From Ligustrum vulgare (lineage: Eukaryota > Streptophyta > Magnoliopsida > Lamiales > Oleaceae), in NCBI GenBank assembly GCA_963555705.1, contig OY743170.1, positions 10,455,096 through 10,519,095 of the forward strand: a stretch of DNA of 64,000 bases. The letters are read 5' to 3'. Under the pieces are notes generated by a model. That model worked only from the letters and a program-made list of their open reading frames with translations, did not search any database and had not been told where the DNA came from. A program made the translations under genes and the position numbers. Within the stretch, counting starts at the first letter, position 1. Each line of letters opens with the position of its first letter. Of this stretch, positions 49,890 to 62,456 are shown in pieces.

Positions 49890-51130
49890 TGTAAATAAAA
49901 TTAATTGTTTGTAATTAATTACAATTGTAATTTAATTTCAATTTTGTAATCAATTATAAATGTATCTAACTAATTGATTACAATTAAGTTGCAATTCATT
50001 AAACATGACATTTTTTTTGCTAAAATTAATTGAATTATTTACATTCACCTTAATTACAATTGCATTTACAACTTAATTACATTTTGTAATGAGTTGCAAT
50101 TTACGATTAATTACAATTGTAATTTTATTCCAATTTTTCAATTAATTGCAATTGTAACTAATGAATTTGTAAAACATAATATTTTTGAATTAGTTACGTT
50201 AACTTTAATTACAAGCAAATGTAAACTTAATTACATTTTATAATCAATTATAATTAATTACAAATTTACATAAATAATTACTATTGCAACTTAATTGTAT
50301 ATTTCAAGTCACTTTTTCTTTCAAAATTAATTGAATATGTTACAAATTGTAAATTTATTTCAATTTTGCAATTGATTATAACTGTAACTAATGGTTTTGT
50401 ACAATTTTTTTGCTAAAATGAATTAAATTAATTACATTCACCTTAATTAAAATTGCAATTGCAATTTATTTACATTCTATGATAAATAAAAATTTACAAT
50501 TAGTTACAATTGTAACTTTATTATTTCAGTCGTGTAATTAATTACAATTGTAACTAATGAATTCGTAAAATATTAGTGTAATTTATGATTTGTAATTAAT
50601 TACATTAGTTAAATTAGTTGCATGCGTCTTAATTATAACTACAATTGCAACTTAATTACAATTTGTAATTAATTACAATTGTAACTTATTTCAATTACAA
50701 GTGTAACTAACTAATTAATTACAATTAAGTTGTAATTGTAATTGTAGCCAATTACGAATTGTAATCAATTGTAACTTAATTTTAATTTTGAAATTAATTA
50801 CAATTATAACTAAGTAATTAGTTTGTAGTTTAGTTGTATATTACAAGTTATTCGAAATTTCATTTTTTCTTTTAAAATTAATTGAATTAGTTACAAATTG
50901 TAATGAATTATAGTTTGTAATTAATTATAATTGCAACTTTATTTCAATTTTTTAATTAATAACAATTGTAACTAATAAATTTGTAAAACATGAAAAAAAA
51001 TTTGCTAAAATTAATTGAATTAATTAAATTCACCAGTTACAACTGCAATTGTAACTTAATTACATCATACAATTAATTACAATTGTAGCTAGTGAATTAC
51101 TAACACATTAGCTTAATTTGTAATAAATTA
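49890..51130. repeat. 1.2-kb field of palindromic TTACAATTGTAA words
   Basis: TTACAATTGTAA, ATTAATTACAATTGTAACTAA-like and TTGTAATTAATTACA variants recur dozens of times in both orientations with degenerate spacing; a larger period is visible as repeated groups (near 49960, 50150, 50390, 50560, 50970). No gene. Confidence 0.85.
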
Positions 51131-52157
51131 CATTAGAGTAATTGTAATAAGCCACAACCACAACATTCACCACCATCGGACCACCATTGAAAAATTCATA
51201 TGGTACACTATTTTGTTCTCTTCGATGTCGCAAAAACATATTTGAATTTCATTTGTTGAGATGAAATCGGGTTCGTTGTTGATATTTGAGAAAACAGTTA
51301 ATGGTCTATCTCCTTCGCCTCCACCTACGACTGAAATCGCTACTAATCAGTCACCAACAAAACTTCTACAAATATGAGAAAATCAATCATCACCACATTT
51401 AATATCAAACCTCAAAATTTACACCACAATTCACATCATATAAAAGGCGCTAAAGGACGAAAACAAAAATCAAATATAAATTATAATTATCAAGCCAAAA
51501 GCAAAAGCATACCCGTAATTTTGTCCAAGTCAGTAATAACAATTGTTTTATAAACAATTTCCTTGCAGCTTCTTTCCTTTATATTTACGTGTGGAATACT
51601 TCGTTAATCAAAACTTTGTCATGCACATGAATTTTGGCGACGACTTGAAGCGTCATGGAGGTTGAGGGAAAAGCAGGTGTCATATGGAACAAAAAGACAT
51701 TGGGAATTGTTTAGGGTTGGATTTATAATTACCTGATTTAATAAAATAATTTATAATAACCTGATTATAAAAAACTAAAAACTAAAGGTATGAATGGGCC
51801 TAATTAGCCCAAAAACATATTATTCATGGGTCAGTATACATATATTTGATGAAATTGTATATCACATTGTATAAAAAATAATAAAAACAAGAAACTAGAA
51901 TTTTTTTTTTTTTTTTAATTTGCTTTTACCGAGAAGTTTTTATTTTTTTATTTTTTATGATATAAGAACGATAATTTGTTTGGTTTTACTTATTTATATT
52001 TGGCTTTTTGTGTCAAAACCTCTCTTTTCATAAAAAAAAAAAAAAAAAATGTGTTCTTCTAACGTTTTCACTCTTACAAATAAATATGTGTTCAGTTATA
52101 CAAATCCAAAGTAAAATTTTCAGTTAAAAATTATGTCGAAATTTTATTATTAGATAA
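51131..52157. other. Non-coding interval, no gene seen
   Basis: 51160-51380 has CCACCACC-type text and short frames without recognisable similarity. The rest is AT-rich with poly(T) and poly(A) runs (51900, 52030). Confidence 0.5.
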
Positions 52158-52159
52158 TA

Positions 52160-52319
52160 CTCTCTCCGTCCTATAAAGATAGTCCACTATTTCCTTTTTG
52201 TCCGTCGCAAAAAGATAGTCTACTTTGTTTTTTAAGAGTGAAATTAATATTTTATATTCCATTTTGTCCTTAATCTGTGTGAAAATGAGTAGAGAGCTAT
52301 CTTTATGGGACGAAGAGAG
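52160..52319. mobile_element. Stowaway MITE (160 bp)
   Basis: Ends CTCTCTCCGTCCTATAAAG and, on the other strand, CTCTCTTCGTCCCATAAAG; TA duplications at 52158-52159 and 52320-52321. The CTCCCTCCGTCCC-like end is diagnostic of Stowaway (Tc1/mariner) MITEs. Confidence 0.93.
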
Positions 52320-52321
52320 TA

Positions 52322-53082
52322 CTAAATTATAAATCACATCATACATATAGTTTTTTTTATAAATAATCTTATTTTTAGTTATTTAGTACATCTAAAAATT
52401 GGAGCTCTTTTTTATAGCGTATTATTAAATTATTAAATATTTTTATTGATATTACATTTAATACGTAATTAATTTCTTATAATAATTGTGATATTTTATT
52501 GGTCTTAATATTATGGATAAATATTTGGTTCAGTCATACAGATTCAATGTCAAATTCTCAATTAAATTATATCGAAAATTTATACACATTCTTATTTTTA
52601 TAAATCACGTTGTATTGAAATTTTTATAACTAAATCCTATTTTTAAGTTATTTATTACATATACATATTAAATTTCTTTCCTATATTGCATTATTTATCA
52701 AAATTATTTCAATGACAATTACATTTAATTCTTAATTAATTTTTTATTCCAAAAAGTCTCATATCACATTTTTTAACATTAACGGTTAACAAATTTATCT
52801 ATATTGTTTGAAATGATATTGTTATTAATGATTTTTGTCCTAACTGTTAATTTTAAAATTTCAAAAAGTAATTAACCATACCAAGATATTCTTTGCTAGA
52901 TTTTAATTCAAATGTTATGATATTTTTTGACAATAATATAAAAATGTCTCCCAATTTACTTAACTAAAAATTGAGATGATCAATAATAAATTATAATTTC
53001 AATCAGAAAATAACTACGTTGTATAAATATTGAAAACCTAAAATATCATAAATTTGATGCAATATCTTTGTCAAACTCGCAA

Positions 53083-53084
<2 letters not shown>
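52322..53084. other. Non-coding interval, no gene seen
   Basis: Very AT-rich, with two loosely similar segments (52080-52150 and 52515-52580, both around TTCAGT(T/C)ATACA and TATGTCGAAA-like text). Confidence 0.5.

Positions 53085-53169
<85 letters not shown>
53085..53169. repeat. (TTA)n microsatellite
   Basis: About 28 uninterrupted TTA units. The apparent poly-Asn reading frame over it is an artefact of the repeat. Confidence 0.98.
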
Positions 53170-53170
<1 letters not shown>

Positions 53171-53462
53171 CATGTTGTTTTTCATTGTCAATTGTCAAAA
53201 TATTGAATTTTATCTTTTATATGCATGGTCTCTATTATTAACTTTTTTTATCTATTATTTGAATGTTCAGAGTACATGAATACTGGAGATGCTACATTTA
53301 AGTGTTCATTTTGCAATGCGAATTTTTTGTTCGAGGAGATAGTGAATAATTGTTACAAAACTTGACGATCATATTCTATAAGGTCAAATTCTATCTGACA
53401 GTAATGCATGACATAAGTTCTTTATTCCAAGGATATCGTTGTGTCATTCGAATTTTAGGATA
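53170..53462. other. Non-coding flank left of the second CACTA element
   Basis: AT-rich, no gene seen. The three bases before the CACTA end are ATA. Confidence 0.5.
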
Positions 53463-53712
53463 CACTAGTACAGAAAGTGGAAAAGGCGTCGGTTGTAAAA
53501 GGGCATAGGCGTCGGTTGTAGGGGCGACGCCTATGACGCAGACGCCTAAAGTTTTGACTTTAGGCGTCGGTTGTAAATCGACGCCTAAAGTTCGACTTTA
53601 TGCGTCGATTTTTTAATAACCGACGCTTAAAGTTAAAAAAAAAAATTACTTTTAGGCGTCGGTTCAAACTTTAGAACCGACGCTTAAAGTTAAAATAAAA
53701 AATAAAAAAATA

Positions 53713-53797
53713 CTTTAGGCGTCGGTTCAAACTTTAGAACCGACGCCTAAAGTCGAACTTTAGGCGTCGGTTCTAAAGTTTGAACCGATGCCTAAAG
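53713..53797. repeat. Subterminal palindrome of the second CACTA element
   Basis: Two 40-bp arms (53713-53752 and 53758-53797) are complementary with one mismatch around a 5-bp spacer, each made of GGCGTCGGTT words. Confidence 0.9.
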
Positions 53798-53836
53798 TAT
53801 TTTTTTATTTATTTATTTATTTTCCTGTTTTCACAC

Positions 53837-54000
53837 CTACAGTGACCCAGGCCGCTGCAGGTATTCACCTAAGGCCGCTGCAGGTAATAGCCTGCAGTGA
53901 CCCAGGCCGCTACAGGTAATGGCATGCAGTGACCCAGGCCGCTGCAGGTCATGACCTGCAGTCATTTGGACATGGCCCGCGATGACCTGAACATTTTCCA
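53837..54000 (-). repeat. GC-rich tandem repeat of the second CACTA element
   Basis: Units with CCAGGCCGCTGCAGGT and CCTGCAGTGAC. Same position relative to the end as 13735-13965 in the first element, but with a GGCCGCTGC core instead of GGTCATTGC. Confidence 0.85.
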
Positions 54001-54127
54001 CATGCGCATCATCATATATACATATAATCGACATATACATAATAAAATTAAATAGAGAACAATTATATATAAAAGATTGTTGTTTTATTATACAAATATG
54101 TAAATTTAAGTTTGGATACGCGTCATT

Positions 54128-55244
54128 TTACACACACCTATCAACGAAATATTTGGCCCATAAATTTTGAATCTCAAATATTTCCTCCGTTGAGTAGTAT
54201 TTTTTAAATGCCTACAAACAATCAAAACATATTATTAGTTATTTTATAATAAAATATAAAGTCTTAATTAAAAACTCTCATTTAAATTACTTATACCTTT
54301 TCTAACGAAGGAAGCTGGAAGTGTTCTGTGACTATCTCATACATATTTCTCATAACGTAATAGCCACACTCAGAACCTCCAGGTTGCTGAGGACACTGAA
54401 ATTTTGACATTGAAAACTAAAGTGAATAATCAAACTTAATAGAATATTAAAATAATTCAAAACATTTCAATAAATTTTAAATGTGTTTTCGTACCTTTAT
54501 TTTTATCCACGTTGTATTGCCTTTCGTCCTAACACCTCCTTGGGCCCAATACATTTTGAAAGCCCTAAAATTTTAATAAATTATATGAACAAGTTACCAA
54601 AAAAAAATACTCTAAATTTTCTACAGAAATTTTGGCAGAGCCTCCCCTATAAATTGAACTTATCTAACCTGTAAAGAGGCAAGTTGCTATTGAAATAAAT
54701 TCTCAACAATCACAACAGAAATTCATCAATTTTACCACAACTCCACAATTATTTCATGAAAAATTATCATAACTTACGTATTCAATAGCGGCTTGATATC
54801 TAAGTCACGCTTACATGCACCAGCTGAATCCAAGAAGTACACCGTATTCTTTTGAGGAGAAATCACTAGCAACATCCAGTGGTTCCTACGTATTATGAAC
54901 GTGTAAATACAACTTTAAACATATATGATTCAAATTAGGTAAAAAAAGAGAGAATGTCAGTGGTCTTACTCCTGAAAATACGGTGCTATAATGAACTTCT
55001 TACTTTGCATTGCCCTCATGGTGATGTCCATGTAAGTTACAACACCATCTGCATTTGTTCTTACCGAAACGGATGCAATGTGTGTCGGAGACATGAATCC
55101 AATTGATTCAATACCGTATTCATGACACATCTCATGGAGGTACCTAAAAATAATTAAACCAATAAATATAAATAAAATAATGATTTAAAGTCAAGTTATA
55201 ATTTCTGATCAGAAGTCTTACAATGAAAATATTTGTAAGATAGA
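54128..55244 (-). CDS. Ulp1-peptidase end of the second CACTA element's accessory gene (partial)
   Basis: Minus-strand exons 55143-54970, 54885-54778, 54564-54495, 54395-54297 and 54211-54128 have exactly the same lengths (174, 108, 70, 99, 84) as the last five of the first element. The 5' remainder of an upstream exon (55244-55222) is cut by the LTR insertion. The HW pair and LDS lie in 54885-54778 and SECGYYVM with the catalytic Cys in 54395-54297. I saw no stop in the exons checked, so this peptidase part looks better preserved than the first copy, but the gene is disrupted. Stop TAA at 54128-54130. Confidence 0.85.
54622..54672 (-). repeat. Copy of the 51-bp shared module in the second CACTA element
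   Basis: Minus strand reads TATAGGGGAGGCTCTGCC; it lies in the intron between exons 54885-54778 and 54564-54495, the same place as in the first element. Confidence 0.8.
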
Positions 55245-57859
55245 TGTAACACCCCAAGTTTAAGAGTCTAAAACCTAGGCGTGTCAACTTCCATTCACAT
55301 TAAATGCGGAATTAAATAATTTACACGACCTAAATGTTCATTTATCTATTATAAAATTTTACAGAAATTTCGGCAGAGTCTCCTCTATAAATTGGACATA
55401 GCCAACCTGTAGAGGGACATCAAAAAACATTTTTAAAATTTAAAACATCTATCACATCTCAATCACATTCATCATCTCCAAAACCAATTCATACATTTCC
55501 CAAACTCCTCAATCATAAGATTTTTCAAAACATCATCAAACATTGACCATTGAAATAAAGGTAATTTAACCTCTAATACGTTCCATACTTAATCAAAATA
55601 ACTCCAACCAAACCATTATCAATAATAATGAATGAAGAAATAAATTTAAATGATAACTCAAATGAATTTAAACTTTATTAATTAAGGCGACAACGGGTAC
55701 TGTCGGAGTTAGCCGCCAAGTGTTCTCCTCTGATCATCTAACTTTCATCACCTGAAATATTGGGGAGGGATTGGGGTGAGCTAAAGCTCAGTAAGTAAAC
55801 TGTATGCATGAATGCATGCTTATGACATGAATGCTTTTCGAAATTCCGTGTATGTATCCCCATTTACATTACTTTCCAGAACTTTCAAACTTTTCAACTT
55901 TCGTTCAACATTTCAAAACTTTCAATTCATTTCCATCGTGAGCTCACTTGATGTAACTTCTAGTCAATCAGCATACAGTGGGCAATTACTTATTTGGAAC
56001 CAGATTAACATGCGCATTTCCACCGCAAAGTGGTTTAACATTCACTTTCCCACCGCAAAGCGGTGTAACATTCACTTTCCCACCGCAAAGCGGTGTAACA
56101 TTACATTCGGGTACGCCGGTCCCCCGCGCCCCATTTCCCACTCGCACCTTTCATGACATAGAAGTACACCCATTCTTTCAAAAACTTGGGATACATACTT
56201 TTTTGACAAAAATTTGCACTTTGACACATTCCTTTCATGAAAACATTTGACTTTCTCATTTCGGTGCCAATGCATGCTTGATGATGCAATGACATGTAAC
56301 GTGCATGCTTGAACATTCTTCTCAATAACATATGTTTTCCTAAAGTAAATACAATTCATCAAGGCAAGTAATTTGCACGACAGTCATTTACACATAACTT
56401 TCACATTTACATTCAACTTCTATGAAAATAGGGGGAAGTTTACTTACCTGTAGTCCTCGGTAGTCTGTTTAATATGCAGGTGGAAGTCTTGGTTGCCCGC
56501 GATGTCAATGTACCGTTTCTCCTAATTAATTTCCATTCATTAACAAAATATGACTCTTAGTGAAAAACCACGTTAAACACTCTTAAATAAGGTCGAGACT
56601 TGCATGTGACTCATAATATAATAAACACATTTAACACTACATATAATATCATACTCGAAGTAATACATTAAGTTCAAGGAAAATTTTGGAAATCTTACTT
56701 ATCAATTTCACCAATCAAAGTCAAGCATTCTTATTCAAAAAAATGATCTTGAACTAAAAATTTATAACTTTGAACATAACTTACATTTAAACTAACTTGT
56801 TTCAAAAAGGTTAAGGTTTACTCTCCTACACCATTATCCCAACATTCCAAAAATCATACGTTCGTTTAAATAGTCATATGCATATTCATGATCATATATA
56901 CATACACTCACACCTCAAATTTAATATTATAGCACACAAATAAATTCAAAAAATTTCATGAATATATATCTATGCCCACAAAATCCAAACTTATACATAT
57001 ATATACACGCATCTATACATACATAATAATATATACATTCATATACATCACTACTCATTCCCATAACATCATAGATCCCCAATTTCATGGTTAAACTCGA
57101 ATTTTACACAAAAATTAAAATTTGCAGTTAACTGTAAAAACTGAATTTATGCATATAAAGTGTATACATACATTCTTTACATAGAATTTATACATATATA
57201 CATGTGTGTATCGAATTATGGGCGTGTGTGTGTGAAATCGCGTGGAACCGTGTGTGTGTGCGCGCGGGTGGTGTGTGTGCGTGAGGAGAAAAGGGAGAAG
57301 GGGGAAGGGGGAAGGGACTTACCGCCGGTGATGGTGGCGGTGATGGCCGGCGTCGCGAAGGGAGGGAGAAGCCGAGAGCGAGGTGAGGTCGTGAGAGGGA
57401 GTGAGTCGCGAGGGCGAGAGGCGGAAGAGAGAGAGCGAGGTGAGAGACGTGAGTGAGGGATATGAGAGTGAGGTTTCTCTTAGGTTAGGTTTAGTGTGTA
57501 ACTTTTGGTAAATTGCAATTTAGTCCCTCTACTCTCATAAATTAGTAATTTAGGCTCAAAAGTTTCAAATGAAATTCCAAAGTGTCACCAAATTTTTCCC
57601 AACTTCAATATAACACAATAAAAATAGAAATTAGCATGCCTAGGCAATAAATTTAATTAATCACATAAAATTGCACGTAAACTGTTAAAATAACAATTTA
57701 TAAACTTTTAATTGGTACATTGATCGAGACAGCATCCAGTCCTTCCACTGCAAAATAATTCAAATAAAACCATAATATTAGTTAAATCATTTATAATGAT
57801 ATTAATATAAAATTTACGTGACAATCAAGAAAGCATGTAAATCGAAATGCGGTATTACA
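55245..57859 (-). repeat. 3' LTR of the Tekay-type chromovirus (2615 bp)
   Basis: Plus-strand text starts TGTAACACCCCAAG and ends GGTATTACA, giving TGTAA/TTACA inverted ends. Compared with the part of the 5' LTR in view (62688-64000), I count about seven differences in 1313 bp by eye. The five bases before it are ATAGA; the matching duplication would lie outside the window. 57160-57480 is GT/GA-rich. The 51-bp module is at 55360-55410. Confidence 0.93.
56020..56105. repeat. 30-bp tandem triplet with CACCGCAAAGCGGTG hairpin
   Basis: Three units of CCACCGCAAAGCGGTGTAACATT-type text, each with a 6-bp stem around AAA (the first unit has one changed base). The 5' LTR has the same array at 63463-63548, with different single changes. 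Confidence 0.85.
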
Positions 57860-57860
57860 A

Positions 57861-57880
57861 TTCCTTACCCCCTAAAAGAA
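57861..57880 (-). other. Polypurine tract of the Tekay-type element
   Basis: Sense strand reads TTTTAGGGGGTAAGGAAT-like text just before the LTR start TGTAATACCG, after the usual TTCGAGGACGAAATTTT. Confidence 0.85.
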
Positions 57881-57896
57881 AATTTCGTCCTCGAAA

Positions 57897-60800
57897 TTAG
57901 AACTTACCGAAAAGGTGTGGATACTTAGCACGCATTTCGTCCTCGCGTTCCCAAGTAGCCTCTTCTACTGCATGATTCCTCCAAAGAACTTTAACTAGAG
58001 GTATCTTCTTCCTCCTAAGTTCCTTATCTGCCCTTAGTAGGATCCTTACAGGTGATTCCTCGTAAGTTAGGTCCTCACGAAGATCTAACGACTCATAACT
58101 GAGGATATGAGAAGGATCCGAAATATATTTTCTCAACATCGACACGTGAAATACGTTATGAACGCCAGATAGTGCCGGTGGCAATGCAACCCGATAAGCT
58201 AGGTCACCCACCCTTTCAAGTATTTCAAAGGGGCCAACATATCGTGGAGTTAACTTTCCCTTCTTCCCGAATCTCATGACTCCTTTCATAGGAGCAACCT
58301 TCAGGAAAATCATATCACCTGTCGCGAATTCCAATGGTTTCCTTCTTCTGTCTGCATAGCTTTTCTGTCTACTCTGTGCAGTTCTCATCCGCTGCCGAAT
58401 CTTCTCAACAATTTCCGATGTCTGTTGCACCATTTCTGGACCTAGAAATTTCCGTTCTCCTACTTCATCCCAGTGAACCGGCGATCTACACTTCCTCCCG
58501 TATAGCGCCTCATATGGAGCCATGTGAATTGAGGCTTGATAGCTATTGTTATAGGAGAACTCAACCAATGGGAGAAATTCGTCCCAAGTACCTGGAAAGT
58601 CGATAATACAAGCTCTCAACATATCTTCCAGGGTTTGAATTGTTCTCTCTGACTGTCCATCTGTCTGAGGGTGAAAGGCCGTGCTGAATCTCAATTGAGT
58701 ACACATGGCCTTATGTAGACTTTTCCAAAATAAAGAAGTAAATTTTGGGTCACGATCAGACACGATAGATAGGGGAATCCCATGAAGCCTTACAATTTCT
58801 GCCACATATAACTCTGCGTACTTCTCCATATTATAAGTAGTCTTTACCGGTAGAAAGTGTGCCGACTTGGTAAGACGATCGACAATCACCCATATGGAGT
58901 TATAACCTTTCTTCGTCTTAGGTAAGCCTACGATGAAGTCCATGCCTATTCGTTCCCACTTCCACTCCGGAATCATAAGAGGTTGTAATAAGCCAGAAGG
59001 TCGCTGATGTTCGGCCTTAACTTGCTGACAAGTGAGACAACGTTGAACATACTCCGCCACATCCCTACTCATGCCATTCCACTAAAAATGTTGCCTCAAA
59101 TCCCGAGCCATCTTAGTACTTCCAGGGTGGATTGAGTAAGGAGTGTTATGAGCTTCCCTCATAATTTCTCGCTTCAATTCCTTATTATTGGGGACTACCA
59201 GCCTATTACCTTGCCGAAGGGCACCATCTGTGGAGATAACAAAATCGGTGTGCTTCCCATTAATTACTTCAGTGCGGACCCTTGAAGTATTGGGGTCTTC
59301 TAACTGTAGGGCCTTTATTTTCTCCAACAATGTCGATTCCAATGTTATGTTAGCAAGATAACCTGTCTTCCCTTTTGGAACGATCTCTAACTCTAACCCT
59401 TGGATATCCCTCAGTAACTGTTTCTGGACAACTTGCAAGGCATTCATTGTTCCATGACTTTTTCTGCTAAGTGCATCAGCTACAACATTAGCCTTGCCAG
59501 GATGATAATTAATAACACAATCATAATCCTTGACAAGCTCCAACCACCTGCGCTGTCGCATGTTTAGTTCTTTCTGTGTGAAGAAGTATTTGAGACTTTT
59601 ATGATCGGTGTAGATCTCACATCTGACCCCGTAGAGATAGTGCCTCCATATTTTCAATGCAAATACGACAGCTGCCAACTCAAGATCGTGAGTTGGGTAA
59701 TTCTTCTCGTACTCTTTCAATTGCCTTGAAGCGTAGGAAATTACCTTTCCGTGTTGCATAAGAACACAACCAAGCCCCTTTAGTGAGGCATCACTGTAAA
59801 TGACTAATCCTTCATTTCCTTGTGGAATAGCCAAAATTGGCGCAGTTGTCAACCGTGTCTTTAACTCCTCAAAACTCTGTTCGCAATCTGAACTCCACTG
59901 AAATTTTGTATCCTTTCTGGTCAGCTTAGTCAAAGGCGAGGAAATCTTGGAAAATCCTTCCACAAATCTCCGATAGTAACCAGCTAAACCAAGAAAGCTG
60001 CGGACTTCTTTCACATTAGTTGGTGTCGGCCAATTACGAACTGCCTCAATTTTACTCGGGTCCACCTCAATGCCTTCTTTTGATACAACGTGCCCCAAGA
60101 ACGGCACTCTTTCCAGCCAGAATTCACACTTCTTGAATTTCGCAAATAATTTCTCTTCTCTAAGTTTCTGAAGCACTATTCTCAAATGCTTTTCGTGTTC
60201 CTCTTCAGACCTCGAATAGATCAATATATCGTCAATGAAGACTATAACAAATTGATCCAAGTATTCTTTGAAGACTCGATGCATCAGATCCATAAATGCC
60301 GCAGGAGCATTGGTTAACCCAAACGGCATCACCAAAAATTCATAATGTCCATATCTGGTACGGAAAGCTGTCTTTGGAATATCCTCTTCTTTAATCCTCA
60401 ACTGATGATAACCAGATCGCAGATCGATCTTGGAAAAATAACCTGCACCCTGAAGCTGGTCGAATAGGTCTTCAATTCTCGGCAACGGATATTTATTCTT
60501 TATTGTTACTTTATTCAACTCCCTGTAATCTATGCAAAGTCTCATAGAACCGTCCTTCTTCTTCACAAATAATACAGGAGCACCCCATGGAGAGAAACTA
60601 GGTCGAACAAAGCCCTTATCCATGAGATCCTGCAATTGCTCCTTGAGCTCCTTAAGTTCCGCAGGAGCCATCCGATACGGTGCTTTCGATATCGGGGCTG
60701 TTCCAGGTACCAAATCGATAACGAAGTCGATCTCTCTTTCAGGCGGTAGATCAAAAAGGTCCTCTGGAAAAACATCCGGATATTCTCGAACGATTGCAAT

Positions 60801-62456
60801 TTGTTCAAGTGAGGGGTCTGTTTTTGGTACTTCGACTATCGCAGCCAAGTACGCCTTACAGCCCTTATTCATCAATTGACGGGCTTTCATCGCTGACACT
60901 ATTGGAATAGAAGGTTTCACCTCAACCCCGACAAAGTAAAAAGGGGTTTCATTTGGAGGCTCGAACATCACCTTCTTCTCATGACAGTCTATGGAAGCAT
61001 AATACCGTGATAGCCAATCCATGCCCAGTATGATGTCAAAATCGTGAATATCCAGTACTATAAGATCTGCCACCCAGTCATTCCCATTCACCACTATTGG
61101 ACAGTCTCTCAATACAGTACTTGAACTCAATAAGTCTCCGGATGGTGTTGACACAACAAATGGAGTACTCAGTTGTGGGGATGAATGATTTAATTTCTCA
61201 GCAAAAACAGGACTGACAAAAGAATGAGTAGCCCCGGAATCGAAAAGAACAATTGCAAGTTTGTCACATACGTACACAGTACCTACCACAATAAAGTATA
61301 CTTCTATAGATATATGCATGTTCATAATTTGTCTAGAATGGTACGAGGTGTAAAGACAGAAGAGAAATGTAATAAATAAATTTAAAATACCTGATACTAC
61401 GGTGGATGAATCATTAGCTTCCTTCTTAGACATTGTATAAACCCTTGCTTGGGTAGTCTTCTTTTTCTCTCTACAATCCTTCACTAGGTGCCCTGGCCTC
61501 CCACAGTTAAAACAATTCTGACAATCATGTGCCGAATGTCCCGGCTTCCCACACTTAAAGCATACCCCCTTGCCCTGAAGGCACTCACCACGATGTCCCT
61601 TGCCACACTTCGGGCAAGTTACTATATGTTGCTTGTTTGATTGGTGATACTGCTTACTCCCTTGATCACTCCTCCTTTTGTGTCCCCTGTTATTCCACCC
61701 CTTTGAATTTCCACTCTTAAATTTCTGGTTAAAGGATGGAGTTCTATTTTCTTCGCTGTCTATGGCTAAAGCTCTTTCCACCAACAGAGATTTGTTGATC
61801 ACCTCTCTATAAGTAGTGAGTTCAAAAGGGATCACAGCCTGTTTGATTTGTGGTTTAAGTCCTTCTTCAAAGCGCCTAGACCTTCTCTCTTCAGTATCCA
61901 CTAAGTTTGGAGCGAACTTAGCCAGTCTAGCAAACTTCGCCTCATATTCCGTAACTGATCTGTTCCCTTGCACTAGTTTCAGAAATTCTCCCTCCTTTTG
62001 CTGGCGGATACTCTTGGGAAAGTACTTTTCATTGAAGGCCGTGGTAAACATTTCCCAAGAAAAAGGTTCAGCGTCATTTTCATGTTGCCGCTGAACCATC
62101 AGCCACCAATCATAGGCACCGCCTTGAAGCATGTATGCGGCAAAGTTAACTTTCTCCTCATCGGTACATCCCATAACCTTAAAGGCTTTCTGCATTTCAG
62201 TTAACCACTTTTCAGCCTCGAGGGGGTCAGTGGTTCCGACGAAGGATGGCGGAGACAGCCTCTTAAATTCTGATATCCTCCCATGCCCACGGGTCTCATT
62301 AGTCCTAGGCTGACTTGCCTGTCCCAACGTAGTTAAGGCTTGGAATAAGGCCTCCAAGACCGTCGGAGTGCCGGAAGGGGCAGTGTTATTGCCTGTCCCT
62401 TCATCCTGAGTTTGAGAAGTTCTTCCTTGAGTGTTGCTACGTCTAGTGGGAGCCAT
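57897..62456 (-). pseudogene. Tekay-type gag-pol polyprotein with one in-frame TAG
   Basis: One frame from ATG 62456 to the stop at 57897 is broken only by TAG at 59082-59084. First part (1124 residues): gag, three knuckle-like motifs with [14 protein letters not shown] and [14 protein letters not shown] at about 299-328, protease DSG at 406-408, RT with FIDD at 740-743, RNase H with SDAS at 888-891 and TDHKS at 950-954. The stop falls in the integrase zinc-binding region where relatives have Trp. The second part (391 residues) has RCLTC, the D44, D106 and E142 triad with 35 residues between the last two, and a C-terminal chromodomain-like stretch ending in VEEATWEREDEMR. Length and order match Tekay/Del elements. 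A 108-bp in-frame putative intron lies at 61283-61390. Confidence 0.93.
61283..61390 (-). other. Putative 108-bp intron (or insertion) between gag and protease
   Basis: On the sense strand it starts GTATTTTAAA and ends TTGTGGTAG, is AT-rich, is exactly 36 codons long and has no stop. It follows TCAG and precedes GTACTGTGTACG. Removing it would link residue 355 to 392 in frame and leave a normal protease start. Not seen in typical relatives as far as I recall. Confidence 0.6.

Larger units (their letters stand above)
53463..55244 (-). mobile_element. Second CACTA element (one end, reverse orientation), interrupted by a chromovirus
   Basis: Starts CACTAGTACAGAAAGTGG, which matches the right end of the element at 5818-14341, so it lies on the opposite strand. 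Subterminal GGCGTCGGTT palindromes, a GC-rich tandem array and Ulp1 exons follow in the mirrored order. Homology is cut at 55244 inside an exon by the LTR element starting 55245; the rest of the CACTA element must lie beyond the window. Confidence 0.92.

Noticed and set aside
53003..53191. Poly-asparagine reading frame
   Set aside because: It is the translation of the (TTA)n microsatellite.
56072..56362. 96-residue reading frame, repeated at 63515-63805
   Set aside because: It lies within both chromovirus LTRs and overlaps the hairpin array; no domain, and duplication is due to the LTRs.
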